A DNA stretch of 64,000 bases from Pseudomonas umsongensis. Its GTDB lineage: Bacteria; Pseudomonadota; Gammaproteobacteria; Pseudomonadales; Pseudomonadaceae. Below are positions 19,037 to 26,906 of the stretch, in pieces. The stretch lies in the NCBI RefSeq assembly GCF_002236105.1, contig NZ_NIWU01000003.1:560501-624500 (forward strand), given 5' to 3'. The notes beneath the pieces were generated by a model, which made no database searches, was not told where the DNA came from, and saw only the letters and a list, made by a program, of their open reading frames with translations. Numbering within the stretch: the stretch's first letter is position 1; every line of letters begins with the position of its first letter. The position numbers and the translations under genes are program-made.

Positions 19037-19089
19037 TATTCGACAACGGTCTAAAATTGCGCTGCCCATCTCTCAAGGACTCCCCGTAC

Positions 19090-19596
19090 GTGAAATCCCT
19101 TCTTGCACTGTTTTCACTCATCGCCCTGCCGGTCATGGCCGCCGAGCCGACCCTGTACGGTCGCTACGAATACATCGCGCTACCGGAAATCGGCGGCGAA
19201 GTGCTCAAGGCCAAGATGGACACCGGCGCCCTGACCGCGTCGCTGTCGGCCAAGGACATCGAAACCTTCACCCGCGACGGCGAAGACTGGGTGCGCTTCC
19301 GTCTCGCCACCAAGGGCGCGAGCAATAAGGTTTACGAACACAAGGTCGCGCGGATCAGCAAGATCAAGACCCGTTCCGAAGAGGACGAAGATGACAGCGA
19401 AGTGATCGCGCCCACCAAGCGACCGGTGGTGGATCTGGAGTTGTGCCTGGGCAATGTCAAACGCACGGTCGAGGTTAACCTCACCGATCGCAGTAGCTTC
19501 AATTACCCATTGTTGATCGGCGCCAAGGCCTTGCGCGAGTTTGGCGCGGCGGTGAATCCGGCTCGCAGGTTTACGGCGGACAAGCCGGATTGTTGA
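19090..19596 (+). CDS. Periplasmic retropepsin-like protein (DUF785, 'ATP-dependent zinc protease')
   Basis: The 168-residue product begins with a GTG at 19090 (AAGGA 10 bases upstream) and a signal peptide (VKSLLALFSLIALPVMAAEP). The mature part has LPEIGGEVLKAKMDTGALTASL, whose Asp-Thr-Gly-Ala matches the active-site loop of aspartic peptidases, then a conserved PLLIGAKALREFG near the C-terminus. This is the DUF785/COG4067 family, often misleadingly named zinc protease; related RimB sits in rimABK, but no such genes are here. An upstream open frame to 18943 runs through the palindromic repeat and is not used. Confidence 0.8.
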   Translation: MKSLLALFSLIALPVMAAEPTLYGRYEYIALPEIGGEVLKAKMDTGALTASLSAKDIETFTRDGEDWVRFRLATKGASNKVYEHKVARISKIKTRSEEDEDDSEVIAPTKRPVVDLELCLGNVKRTVEVNLTDRSSFNYPLLIGAKALREFGAAVNPARRFTADKPDC

Positions 19597-19625
19597 TCGG
19601 TTCACAGGGTGTTGGTGTAGCTTCA

Positions 19626-20255
19626 TCAAACCTTCGGCATCGTCGCCAACATCGAAGGCCTTTGACTCACCTCGAAATACCACGCCGCCAACTGCGGATT
19701 GGCCGATCGCCAGTCCAGGTCCGGATGGCGCAAATCCAGATACCCTAACGCACAGGCCACTCCGATCGCGGCGATGTCGAAATGGCTGGCCAGCTCGGCC
19801 ATCGCATCTTTTTCCAGCAACGCCAGGGCACGGCGGATTTTGTCGCGCTGGCCGTCGAGCCATTGGTCCCAGTGTTTTTCCGGGGCGCGCAGGGCGACTT
19901 CGTAGCGCACCAGTACCGCGGCGTCCATGATGCCGTCGGCCAGGGAGGCGAGTGTCAGGCGCCGCCAGCGGGCCGAGCCTTCGCGGGGGATCAGCGGGTT
20001 GCCGACGTGCTGGTGATCCAGATAGTCGAGGATCACCCGGCTGTCGTGGATGATGCTGCCATCGGCCAGTCGCAGGGCGGGGATCTTGCTCAAGGGGTTG
20101 TCGTCGATCAGGGTCTGGTCCGGATCAACCGGTGTGAGCACGCAATTCTGTAGGGCAACGCGGTCCTGTTGACCGGTTTCGTGCAAGAGCACCATGACTT
20201 TGCGGACGAAGGGGGAGAGGGGGTTGTGGTACAGGGTCATGCTCGGGGTGGACAT
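19626..20255 (-). CDS. Glutathione S-transferase family protein
   Basis: The ~209-residue protein has an N-terminal thioredoxin-like GST domain (MTLYHNPLSPFVRKVMVLLHE; NPLSKIPALRLADGSIIHDSRVI with the cis-Pro and the Ser/Asp that hold glutathione) and an all-helical C-terminal domain. The product may start at 20291, 20255 or 20240; none has a strong ribosome site, and I use 20255. Its partner substrate is unknown. It is a single gene on the minus strand, convergent with the DUF785 gene and 30 bases from it. Confidence 0.85.
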   Translation of the reverse strand: MSTPSMTLYHNPLSPFVRKVMVLLHETGQQDRVALQNCVLTPVDPDQTLIDDNPLSKIPALRLADGSIIHDSRVILDYLDHQHVGNPLIPREGSARWRRLTLASLADGIMDAAVLVRYEVALRAPEKHWDQWLDGQRDKIRRALALLEKDAMAELASHFDIAAIGVACALGYLDLRHPDLDWRSANPQLAAWYFEVSQRPSMLATMPKV

Positions 20256-20326
20256 GGCAGTGACTCGGTTGGTGGCGGTGTCACGCAGCATAACGTGTGG
20301 AGGCGAGAGCTCAAGATCACATTCAA

Positions 20327-20419
20327 TTGTGGGAGCGAGCCTGCTCGCGAAGAGGCCGTGTCAGTTGACATCAATGCTCTCTGACACACCGCTTTCGCGA
20401 GCAGGCTCGCTCCTACAGG
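20327..20419. repeat. Inverted REP pair
   Basis: Two REP cores in opposite orientation, between the GST gene and the small membrane protein gene. One arm carries TCCTACAGG in place of TCCCACAGG. Confidence 0.9.
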
Positions 20420-20429
20420 GGGATGTCCG

Positions 20430-20609
20430 TTACCGGCATTGCAGGAGGCCGCGCAGGGCGAGGACGGCAGGGATGCCTAATCCAAGCCAGCTCAGGGCAT
20501 CCCAAACGCCATCGCCGAGCAACGCGGCAAATAACCCGCCCGCGCTGAACAAGGCGATAACAGTTGGGGTGGCGAACACCTTCCAGAAACTCGACTGGCG
20601 GGGCCTCAT
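20430..20609 (-). CDS. Small membrane protein coupled to the PepSY gene, 59 aa
   Basis: The product begins MRPRQSSFWKVFATPTVIAL and has two hydrophobic segments (about residues 14-29 and 36-53). Its start codon overlaps the stop of the PepSY gene by four bases (ATGA), so it is translationally coupled. A longer frame to 20666 would sit inside the PepSY gene and is unnecessary. Small proteins of this kind often trail siderophore PepSY genes; I do not recognise a named family. Confidence 0.65.
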   Translation of the reverse strand: MRPRQSSFWKVFATPTVIALFSAGGLFAALLGDGVWDALSWLGLGIPAVLALRGLLQCR

Positions 20610-21736
20610 GCCACGCTCTCCGCTTTCTCCAGTACGGGTTTCACCGCCTTGCGCCGCACCACCCACAGGTAAACGCCACTGCCGAGCACAATGATCGTCA
20701 GCACATCCAGGGTGGCCCAGAGGATTTGCATCGGCATGCCGCCGTAGTCACCGAAATGCAAAGGCTGCGACATGCCCATGGCGTCCATGTACCAGGGACG
20801 CTCGGCCACGGCGGTGACTTTCAGGGTGCTGGCGTCGATCAGCACCGGTGTCAGCAAGTGCGAGGTCAGGTGCGTGCTGCCTTTCATGAACACAGCGTAA
20901 TGGTGTTCGCTGGAGAACCGCGTGCCGGGAAAGGCAATGAAGTCCGGTTGCATGCCGGGTGCGACTTCCTTGGCGATATCGAGCAAACGTGTAGCCGGCG
21001 CCAGTTGCGACAGCGGGGGCGCATCGCGATACGGCGCAACCATCGCGCTCAGGCTGTCGTTGCGCCACGCGGCGATCAACAGGTCGGCGCAGGCACTGAT
21101 CACGCCGGTTACGCCGACCACCAGGGCCCAGGTCAGGGTCACCACGCCGATCAGGTTGTGCAGGTCGAGCCAGCGCAGGCGGGTGGATTTGTCCTGGCGC
21201 ACGGTGGCGAATTTCAGGCGACGCATGAACGGCAGGTACAGCACCGTGCCGGAAACGATCGCGACGACGAACAGCAAACCCATGAACGCCAGCAACAACT
21301 TGCCCGGCAGCCCGGCGAACATGTCTACATGCAAGCGCAGCATGACCATCATGAAGCCGCCATTGGCCGATGGCATCTCCAGCGCTTCGCCGGTGCGGGC
21401 GTCGAGCATGAAGGTGTGGGAAGAGTTCGGCTCGGTGCCCGCGGTGGCCGCCATGATCGCGATTGCGCCGTTGGGCTCATCATCGTCGAAACCGAAATAC
21501 TGCATGACGTCACCGGGACGATGCTTTTCAGCCGCCTGCACAAGCTGCTGCAGATTCAGTTGCGGTGTGTCTGCCGGCATTTGCTTCAATTCGGCGGCAT
21601 CGCCCAGCAAATGGTCGATCTCATGGTGAAAGATCAACGGCAGGCCGGTGAGTGCCAGCATCAGCAGGAACACCGTGCAGATCAGGCTGGTCCAGGTGTG
21701 GACAAAGGACCAGCGGCGAATTGTTTTACTTTTCAT
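20606..21736 (-). CDS. PepSY-TM protein, FoxB-like inner-membrane siderophore reductase
   Basis: The 376-residue protein has the PepSY_TM layout: an N-terminal membrane segment (SFVHTWTSLICTVFLLMLALTG region) with H-T-W, periplasmic PepSY loops, LHVDMFAGLPGKLLLAFMGL, RLRWLDLHNLIGVVTLTWAL, and a last helix IVLGSGVYLWVVRR. Conserved membrane histidines suggest haem binding. FoxB of P. aeruginosa, in the ferrioxamine locus, belongs to this family and reduces ferric siderophores. The location directly downstream of the TonB receptor gene (72-base gap) supports the same role here: releasing iron from an imported hydroxamate siderophore. Substrate is inferred, not shown. Confidence 0.8.
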   Translation of the reverse strand: MKSKTIRRWSFVHTWTSLICTVFLLMLALTGLPLIFHHEIDHLLGDAAELKQMPADTPQLNLQQLVQAAEKHRPGDVMQYFGFDDDEPNGAIAIMAATAGTEPNSSHTFMLDARTGEALEMPSANGGFMMVMLRLHVDMFAGLPGKLLLAFMGLLFVVAIVSGTVLYLPFMRRLKFATVRQDKSTRLRWLDLHNLIGVVTLTWALVVGVTGVISACADLLIAAWRNDSLSAMVAPYRDAPPLSQLAPATRLLDIAKEVAPGMQPDFIAFPGTRFSSEHHYAVFMKGSTHLTSHLLTPVLIDASTLKVTAVAERPWYMDAMGMSQPLHFGDYGGMPMQILWATLDVLTIIVLGSGVYLWVVRRKAVKPVLEKAESVA

Positions 21737-21808
21737 TTCGTAGCCTCCAGAAATACCCAGGCCGTCCTCGAAGGACGGCCTGGGTACCGGGCGTGTCAGA
21801 TCAAGTCG

Positions 21809-24244
21809 TTACCACTTGTAGTCAAGGCTGGCCATGACGTTGCGACGGTCGCCGTAGTAGCAGTAGAAACCGTCACAGGTCGAGATGTATTCCTTGTCGA
21901 ATACGTTGTTGGCGTTGACGCTGACACTGACGCCCTTGAGTGCATTGTCCAGGCGGCCCAGGTCGTAATGAACGGCCGCGTCATAGACGGTATAGGAATC
22001 GCTGTGGCCGTCTGACGGATCGCGTACAAAGGCCATGCTGCCGATGGCGATGTTGTCGGTTTCGCCGATATAGCGCACACCAAAGCCGATTCCAAAGCCA
22101 TCCAGAACACCGGTATGCCAGGTGTAGTCAGCCCATGCCGCGCCCTGGTTTTCCGGGGTCAGTGGCAGCGGGCGATTTTTGTCCAGCGGATCGGTGACTT
22201 TGGTCATCTTGCTGTTGGCGTAGGTGTACGAAGCCGTCAGATTCAGGTTTTCGTTGACGTTGCCGGTTGCCTCCAGCTCGAAGCCTCGGACTTTCGCTTC
22301 ACCCAGCGGGCGAGAAACGCCCAGGGTGTCGCTGAGTACGATGTCCTTGCGGGTCAGGTCATAGGCGGCAGCCGTGAACAGCATGTCGGTGCCCGGTGGT
22401 TGGTACTTGAGTCCGATTTCATATTGCTTGCCAATGCCAGGGCGGAATGCCTCGCCGTTGGCGCCACCTGCTTCTGCCTGGAAGGATTCGGCGTAGGAGA
22501 TGTAGGGAGTGAAGCCGGAGTCGAACACATAGCTGATGGCCGCGTTGCCGCTGAAATTGGTGTCGTCGCGGGTGTCCTTGGCATTGTTCATGTTGTAGAA
22601 CGTCGAATCCGTGTGCAGCCAGTCCTGACGACCACCCAGGGTCAGGCGCCAGTTGTCGAGGGCCATCTGGTCCTGGACATAGAGGCCTGTGTCATGGGTC
22701 TTCTGGTTGTAGTCATTGAACGCGGTGTATTGGACGTTACTGAAGTCCTGCCCGTAGATCGGGTGGGTGATGTTGCTGGTTGGCGCGTTGCCGAACAGCC
22801 ATTTGTAGTTGGTGTTGACGCGTTGGTGATCCAGCCCCAGCAACAGTGTGTGCCTGATGGCGGCGGTGTCGAAATCGGCCTGGAAATTGTTATCCACGGC
22901 AAACTGGCTGAGGTCTTCGTCAACTACGTTGGCACCCCGGGACAGGGTGCCGTCGTCTTCGACCGAACCATAGAAACCGCCCGCGGTAATGCTCTGGAAG
23001 GACAGATCGCTCTTGGTATAGCGAAGGTTCTGACGGAACTGCCAAACGTCGTTCATCCGGTGCTCAAAGGCATATCCCAACGCGTAATAGGTCTTGTCGT
23101 AGAACTCCCATTCCGGATCACCGAGATTCTTGTGGAACTTCACTTCTCCAGCGGGCGAGGACAGTTTGGTGCCCTGTAGCGGAAGGAACTGGCTGGTGGT
23201 ACCGGTATCGTCACGGTTGTACTGGCTGAGGAAAGTCAGCGTGGTATCGGGATCGATGTTCCAGGTCAGGCTGGGAGCGATGTTGTAACGCTTGTCGTCG
23301 ATGTGCTCGATGGTGGTGTTGCTATCACGCACCACACCGCTGACGCGGTACAAAAAACGCCCTTCGTCATCGACCGGACCGGTACTGTCGAAACTGATCT
23401 GCTTACGCTCGTAGCTGCCAACTTGCAATTGCACTTCGTTGCTGGCCAACGCATCAGGGCGTCGGCTGACCATGTCGAGCAAGCCGCCAGGCGGTGTCTG
23501 GCCGTAAAGCGAGGAGGCAGGGCCACGCAGCAGTGCTACTCGCTCAAGGTCCCAGGTCTCTATTTTCGGCATGGTGTAAGTGCCCTTTGGCAGCGGCAAT
23601 CCATCGAGGAACTGAGTGGGCTCAAATCCACGAACTTTCAGCCACTCGGCACGGCTATCGCTGCCGTAGCTGCTGGCAATGACCCCGGGCATGTAGCGTA
23701 CAGCGTCATCGAGATTCTGTACGGCACGGTCTTGCATCTGCTCGCGGGTGGCAACAGAAATCGAGCGTGGTACTTCTGCCAGTGCCGTGTCGGTCTTGGT
23801 GCCGGCAGCGGTGCGCTTGGCCAGGTAGCCTTGCACCGGACCCCAGGCGTTTTCAGTCTCTGCTTCTACACCGATGACGCTGGTTGCCGGCAAAGCCATC
23901 ACACCCTCAGGCACGGTCACCAGGGTGTAGGTGCCGCCGCTTTGCTCCAGTTGCAGCCCGGTGCCACGCAGGGCTTCGCGCAGGGCGCCGGCAGCGTCGA
24001 ACTGGCCCTGGACCGGGGCCGAACTCTTGCCGGCGGCCAGCGACGGGTTCAACGACAACGCCAGGCCGGCCTGGCTGGCAATCTGGTTCAGGGTGCTGGC
24101 CAGTGGTGCGGCCGGCAGGTTGTAGGCACGAACGCTGGACGCCTGTTCAGCGGCGATCAATTGGCTGCTGGCCAAAGGCGTGCAAAGAGCAATGGCAAGC
24201 GCCAGCAAACCGGGGCGCAACAAGGCGTCTAACGAACGGGACAT
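21809..24244 (-). CDS. TonB-dependent siderophore receptor with signalling domain (FiuA/FoxA type)
   Basis: The 811-residue outer-membrane receptor has a signal peptide (residues 1-32), an STN signalling domain (about 33-110), a plug domain (about 135-255, with RSISVATREQMQDRAVQNLDD and SSLYGQTPPGGLLDMVSRRP), then a 22-strand barrel ending in NVMASLDYKW with the terminal aromatic. The STN domain and the upstream FecR and ECF sigma genes show a cell-surface signalling system. In P. aeruginosa both fiuA-fiuR-fiuI (ferrichrome) and foxA-foxR-foxI (ferrioxamine) have this order; neighbouring glcB, modE and bio genes favour FiuA by synteny as I remember it, the PepSY neighbour favours FoxA. I leave the symbol open. 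Confidence 0.88.
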   Translation of the reverse strand: MSRSLDALLRPGLLALAIALCTPLASSQLIAAEQASSVRAYNLPAAPLASTLNQIASQAGLALSLNPSLAAGKSSAPVQGQFDAAGALREALRGTGLQLEQSGGTYTLVTVPEGVMALPATSVIGVEAETENAWGPVQGYLAKRTAAGTKTDTALAEVPRSISVATREQMQDRAVQNLDDAVRYMPGVIASSYGSDSRAEWLKVRGFEPTQFLDGLPLPKGTYTMPKIETWDLERVALLRGPASSLYGQTPPGGLLDMVSRRPDALASNEVQLQVGSYERKQISFDSTGPVDDEGRFLYRVSGVVRDSNTTIEHIDDKRYNIAPSLTWNIDPDTTLTFLSQYNRDDTGTTSQFLPLQGTKLSSPAGEVKFHKNLGDPEWEFYDKTYYALGYAFEHRMNDVWQFRQNLRYTKSDLSFQSITAGGFYGSVEDDGTLSRGANVVDEDLSQFAVDNNFQADFDTAAIRHTLLLGLDHQRVNTNYKWLFGNAPTSNITHPIYGQDFSNVQYTAFNDYNQKTHDTGLYVQDQMALDNWRLTLGGRQDWLHTDSTFYNMNNAKDTRDDTNFSGNAAISYVFDSGFTPYISYAESFQAEAGGANGEAFRPGIGKQYEIGLKYQPPGTDMLFTAAAYDLTRKDIVLSDTLGVSRPLGEAKVRGFELEATGNVNENLNLTASYTYANSKMTKVTDPLDKNRPLPLTPENQGAAWADYTWHTGVLDGFGIGFGVRYIGETDNIAIGSMAFVRDPSDGHSDSYTVYDAAVHYDLGRLDNALKGVSVSVNANNVFDKEYISTCDGFYCYYGDRRNVMASLDYKW

Positions 24245-24259
24245 ACAGCGGCTCCTGAA

Positions 24260-24276
24260 AGTGAATACTTCTCAAT
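24260..24276 (-). promoter_or_regulatory. Candidate Fur box before the receptor gene
   Basis: On the minus strand the 17 bases read ATTGAGAAGTATTCACT, about 12 of 17 positions agreeing with an AATGAGAATGATTCTCA-type Fur site. It lies 16-32 bases upstream of the receptor ATG, so it could block transcription or overlap the start region. Confidence 0.35.
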
Positions 24277-24376
24277 TGCCTAAGTACCGAACGAAAATCA
24301 AAAAGTGATAGGGCTGGATGGAAATAATTTCGATTCAGTAAACAAAGTTGGGTTTTGTGGCGGATCTGATGGCCTC

Positions 24377-24468
24377 ACCGCGGGCAAGCCCGCTCCCACA
24401 GGTTCTGCACTGACCGGTAATTTTGTGACCGACACAAAACCTGTGGGAGCGTGGCTTGCCCGCGAAGG
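24377..24468. repeat. Inverted REP pair, GCGGGCAAGCCCGC variant
   Basis: Two facing copies of the second REP subtype (CGGGCAAGCCCGCTCCCACA), between the receptor and the anti-sigma gene. The right copy has GGAGCGTGGCTTGCCCGC. Confidence 0.85.
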
Positions 24469-24491
24469 CGGCTTCACTGACACAGCACCTT

Positions 24492-25466
24492 TTAGGGCTT
24501 GGCCTCGGTCTTCGCCGCCACCGTCACCCACCATTGCGTACGATGCTCAATCTGCACCGGCAGCGTTGGCAACAGCGCGCTCAGGGCCAGGTCGGTGTTT
24601 TGCAACGGGAAGCTACCGGTGATCCGCAGGTCGGCCACTTCCGGTGCCACACCCAGTAGACCAGGGCGATAGCGACCGATTTCACGCACCAGATCTTCCA
24701 GTCGCGCGTTGTCCACTACCAGCATGCCGCGGGTCCAGGCATCGGCGCCGAGGTTGAGCGCGACAATCGGGCCCAGGCCGTCGCTGCGGATCAGCATTTG
24801 CTGGCCTTCGCGCAGGACCTGCTCTTCAGGACTCGATTGTGGATGGGCAGCCACCGCCGATTGCAACACGCTCAGGCGCGTACCTTGCTCTTCACGCTTG
24901 ACCAGGAACCTTGTGCCCAAGGCACGCATGCGGCCTTCGCGGGTTTCAACGATGAACGGCCGTGCGTCGCCGTGGCCGGTCTCGATCAGTATTTCGCCTT
25001 CCTGGAGGATGACTCGCCGCTGCTTGTCATCGAAGCGCACGTCCACGGCACTGTGGGTGTTGAGGTTGATCAGGGTGCCGTCGTCCAGGCGAATCGTGCG
25101 TTGTTCGCCGGTGGCAGTGCGCTGGTCGGCCAGCCAATAATCGATCGGCAAATAGCGCTCACCGGCAAACAGTGCCAGCCCGAACACCGCAACGATGCTG
25201 GCCAGGCCGCTGCCGAGCTTGCGCACCCGGCGGCGAATGCCTTCGCGCGATTGCAGCAGGGCGGCGCGGGCGGGGCCGCTGGCGACGCTGAAACGCTGGT
25301 CTAGCATGCCCAATTGACGCCAGGCGCGGGCATGTTCTTCGTGGGCGGCGTGCCATTTGGCGAACTCTTCGCGTTCCACAGGGCTGCCGGAGTCCAGGGA
25401 CAGTTGCCAGGCGATGGCAGCGTCGAGCACCTGTGCCGACACCGGCTTGGAACTGACCGGGTTCAT
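24492..25466 (-). CDS. FecR-type anti-sigma factor / sensor
   Basis: The 324-residue protein has an N-terminal cytoplasmic DUF4880 domain (DAAIAWQLSLDSG, KWHAAHEEHARAWRQL), a single membrane segment near residues 90-108 (GLASIVAVFGLALFAG), and a periplasmic FecR domain (QRTIRLDDGTLINLNTHSAVDV, LQEGEILIETGH) with a C-terminal secretin/STN-like part. It senses the loaded receptor and controls the cognate ECF sigma factor. Start ATG 25466 overlaps the sigma gene's stop by four bases, so the two are translationally coupled; the open frame to 25919 lies inside the sigma gene and is a shadow. Confidence 0.9.
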   Translation of the reverse strand: MNPVSSKPVSAQVLDAAIAWQLSLDSGSPVEREEFAKWHAAHEEHARAWRQLGMLDQRFSVASGPARAALLQSREGIRRRVRKLGSGLASIVAVFGLALFAGERYLPIDYWLADQRTATGEQRTIRLDDGTLINLNTHSAVDVRFDDKQRRVILQEGEILIETGHGDARPFIVETREGRMRALGTRFLVKREEQGTRLSVLQSAVAAHPQSSPEEQVLREGQQMLIRSDGLGPIVALNLGADAWTRGMLVVDNARLEDLVREIGRYRPGLLGVAPEVADLRITGSFPLQNTDLALSALLPTLPVQIEHRTQWWVTVAAKTEAKP

Positions 25467-25981
25467 GTCGGCTCCCCGTACAAGGCGATGTAGCACTGAC
25501 GGATGCCTTGGGCCAGGTACTGGCGCACTCGCGGCACCGACACACCAAGGCGCTCGGCGATTTGCGCGTGGCCGAGGCCATCGAGTCGATTGTAGAGGAA
25601 CGCCGCACGGGCCTTGCTCGACAGCTTGCCGAGCAGGCGATCGATGTTTTTCAGGTCTTCGAGGATCATTTGCTGTTCTTCCACCGACGGTTGTTCGGCT
25701 TCTGGAATCAGCATCAGTTCGGTGAGATAAGCCTGCTCCAGCGCGGCGCGGCGGAAGTAGTCGAACAGCAGGCCCTTGGCAATCGCCACCAGCAATGCCC
25801 GCGGCTCGCGCGGCTCTTTCAGTTCTTCGCGCCCGAGCAAGCGCACGAAAGTGTCCTGGCTCAAGTCCTCGGCCCGTTGCGGGCAGGTGACATTGCGACG
25901 TAGCCAAGCCAATAGCCAACCACGGTGGTCGCGATACAACGCACCGACGAGCTCACTTTGGGGGCTTGGAACTGACGACAC
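25463..25981 (-). CDS. ECF sigma factor, FecI-like iron-starvation type
   Basis: The 172-residue protein has sigma region 2 (YRDHRGWLLAWLRRNVTCPQRAEDLSQDTFVRLL, residues 16-49) and region 4 (LSSKARAAFLYNRLDGLGHAQIAERLGVSVPRVRQYL, around 118-156). It directs RNA polymerase to the receptor promoter when the siderophore signal arrives through the STN domain and FecR partner. A candidate Fur site sits 29-47 bases upstream of its start, the usual way these genes are tied to iron limitation. Confidence 0.93.
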   Translation of the reverse strand: MSSVPSPQSELVGALYRDHRGWLLAWLRRNVTCPQRAEDLSQDTFVRLLGREELKEPREPRALLVAIAKGLLFDYFRRAALEQAYLTELMLIPEAEQPSVEEQQMILEDLKNIDRLLGKLSSKARAAFLYNRLDGLGHAQIAERLGVSVPRVRQYLAQGIRQCYIALYGEPT

Positions 25982-26009
25982 GCAGCATCACCGATTGGGA
26001 AATGTTAAC

Positions 26010-26028
26010 TAACGAGAATTGTTCGCGA
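26010..26028. promoter_or_regulatory. Candidate Fur box before the ECF sigma gene
   Basis: The sequence AACGAGAATTGTTCGCG within this span is a near-palindrome (CGAGAA-TTG-TTCGCG) and agrees with an AATGAGAATGATTCTCA-type Fur site at about 12 of 17 positions. Its placement upstream of an iron-starvation sigma gene fits. Confidence 0.4.
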
Positions 26029-26090
26029 TTGTGTCAGAGGCGGGGGAGTGAAAGCAATCGGCGTTGGTCGGGCAGGAGATTGTCGTATGA

Positions 26091-26175
26091 CCCTGTAGGA
26101 GCTGCCGCAGGCTGCGATCTTTTGATTTTGATTTCCAAGATCAAAAGATCGCAGCCTGCGGCAGCTCCTACACGG
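26091..26175. repeat. Palindromic repeat of the GTAGGAGCTGCCGCAGGCTG class
   Basis: Long inverted arms (about 35 bases each, GAGCTGCCGCAGGCTGCGAT core) around a 13-base centre. It is a different subfamily from the GCGAGCAGGCTCGC REPs. It separates the sigma gene from the exonuclease gene. Confidence 0.88.
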
Positions 26176-26188
26176 GACGGCGTGACCG

Positions 26189-26896
26189 TTAGAAAGAATG
26201 TGTTTGCTGCCGCCGCTTCCACTGGTTCAACCGCTGCTGCAGGTTCAGCGGGCTGTGGATCTGCTGCTGACGTGCACGGCTGAACAGGATCAGCGCCAGT
26301 TCGGCGGTTGCCAGGGCGTCGGCGCTGGCGTTATGCCGCTCGAAGACTTCCAGTTTGAACCAATCGATCCACTCGTCCAGGCCGGCCTCGCGGATATTGG
26401 CCTGCGGACACAGCAGCGGGGCGATGTCCGCCACATCCATAAAGGGATGTTGCAACTTGTAGCCCAGGTGCTCTTTCAATGCGCGTCCGAGCATGTGCTG
26501 GTCGAAAGGCGCATGAAAGGCCAGCACCGGGCTATCGCCGACAAACTCCATGAACTCGAGCAACGCCTCAGCCGGGTCACTGCCGGCGGCGATTGCACTG
26601 GGCCCCAAGCCGTGAATCAGCACACTGGGGCCGAGTTTGAGTTCGTCGCACTGCAAGGTGCGCTCGAACTGCCGGCTGAAATCGATCGCGCCATCCTCGA
26701 TCACCACGGCGCCGATGGACAGTACCCGGTCCTTGTTCATATTCAGCCCGGTGGTTTCCAGGTCGAGCACTACCCAGCGCTGTTCGCGCAGGCTGCATTC
26801 ACTTAATCCCTGGACCACAGGCAGGCGTTGAAGGCGTTGTTGCAGGTCCGCGGACAAGCTCGGGCCGGCGGGGCGCAACCATGAAAAAAGACTCAT
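26189..26896 (-). CDS. DnaQ-like 3'-5' exonuclease
   Basis: The 235-residue protein has the DEDDh exonuclease motifs: D45 and E47 in VVLDLETTGL, a mid motif HAPFDQHML with its Asp, and a C-terminal HNASADALATAE with His and Asp. The first 35 residues (MSLFSWLRPAGPSL) are a short extension. It is not the DNA polymerase III epsilon subunit itself, since it lacks the polymerase-binding tail. It lies 10 bases downstream of the CBS/DUF294 gene and is probably co-transcribed; DUF294 proteins are often found with such exonucleases. The start at 26896 is the family-like MSLFSW; the longer open frame is inside the upstream gene. Confidence 0.85.
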   Translation of the reverse strand: MSLFSWLRPAGPSLSADLQQRLQRLPVVQGLSECSLREQRWVVLDLETTGLNMNKDRVLSIGAVVIEDGAIDFSRQFERTLQCDELKLGPSVLIHGLGPSAIAAGSDPAEALLEFMEFVGDSPVLAFHAPFDQHMLGRALKEHLGYKLQHPFMDVADIAPLLCPQANIREAGLDEWIDWFKLEVFERHNASADALATAELALILFSRARQQQIHSPLNLQQRLNQWKRRQQTHSF

Positions 26897-26906
26897 AGTT
26901 GGTAGC

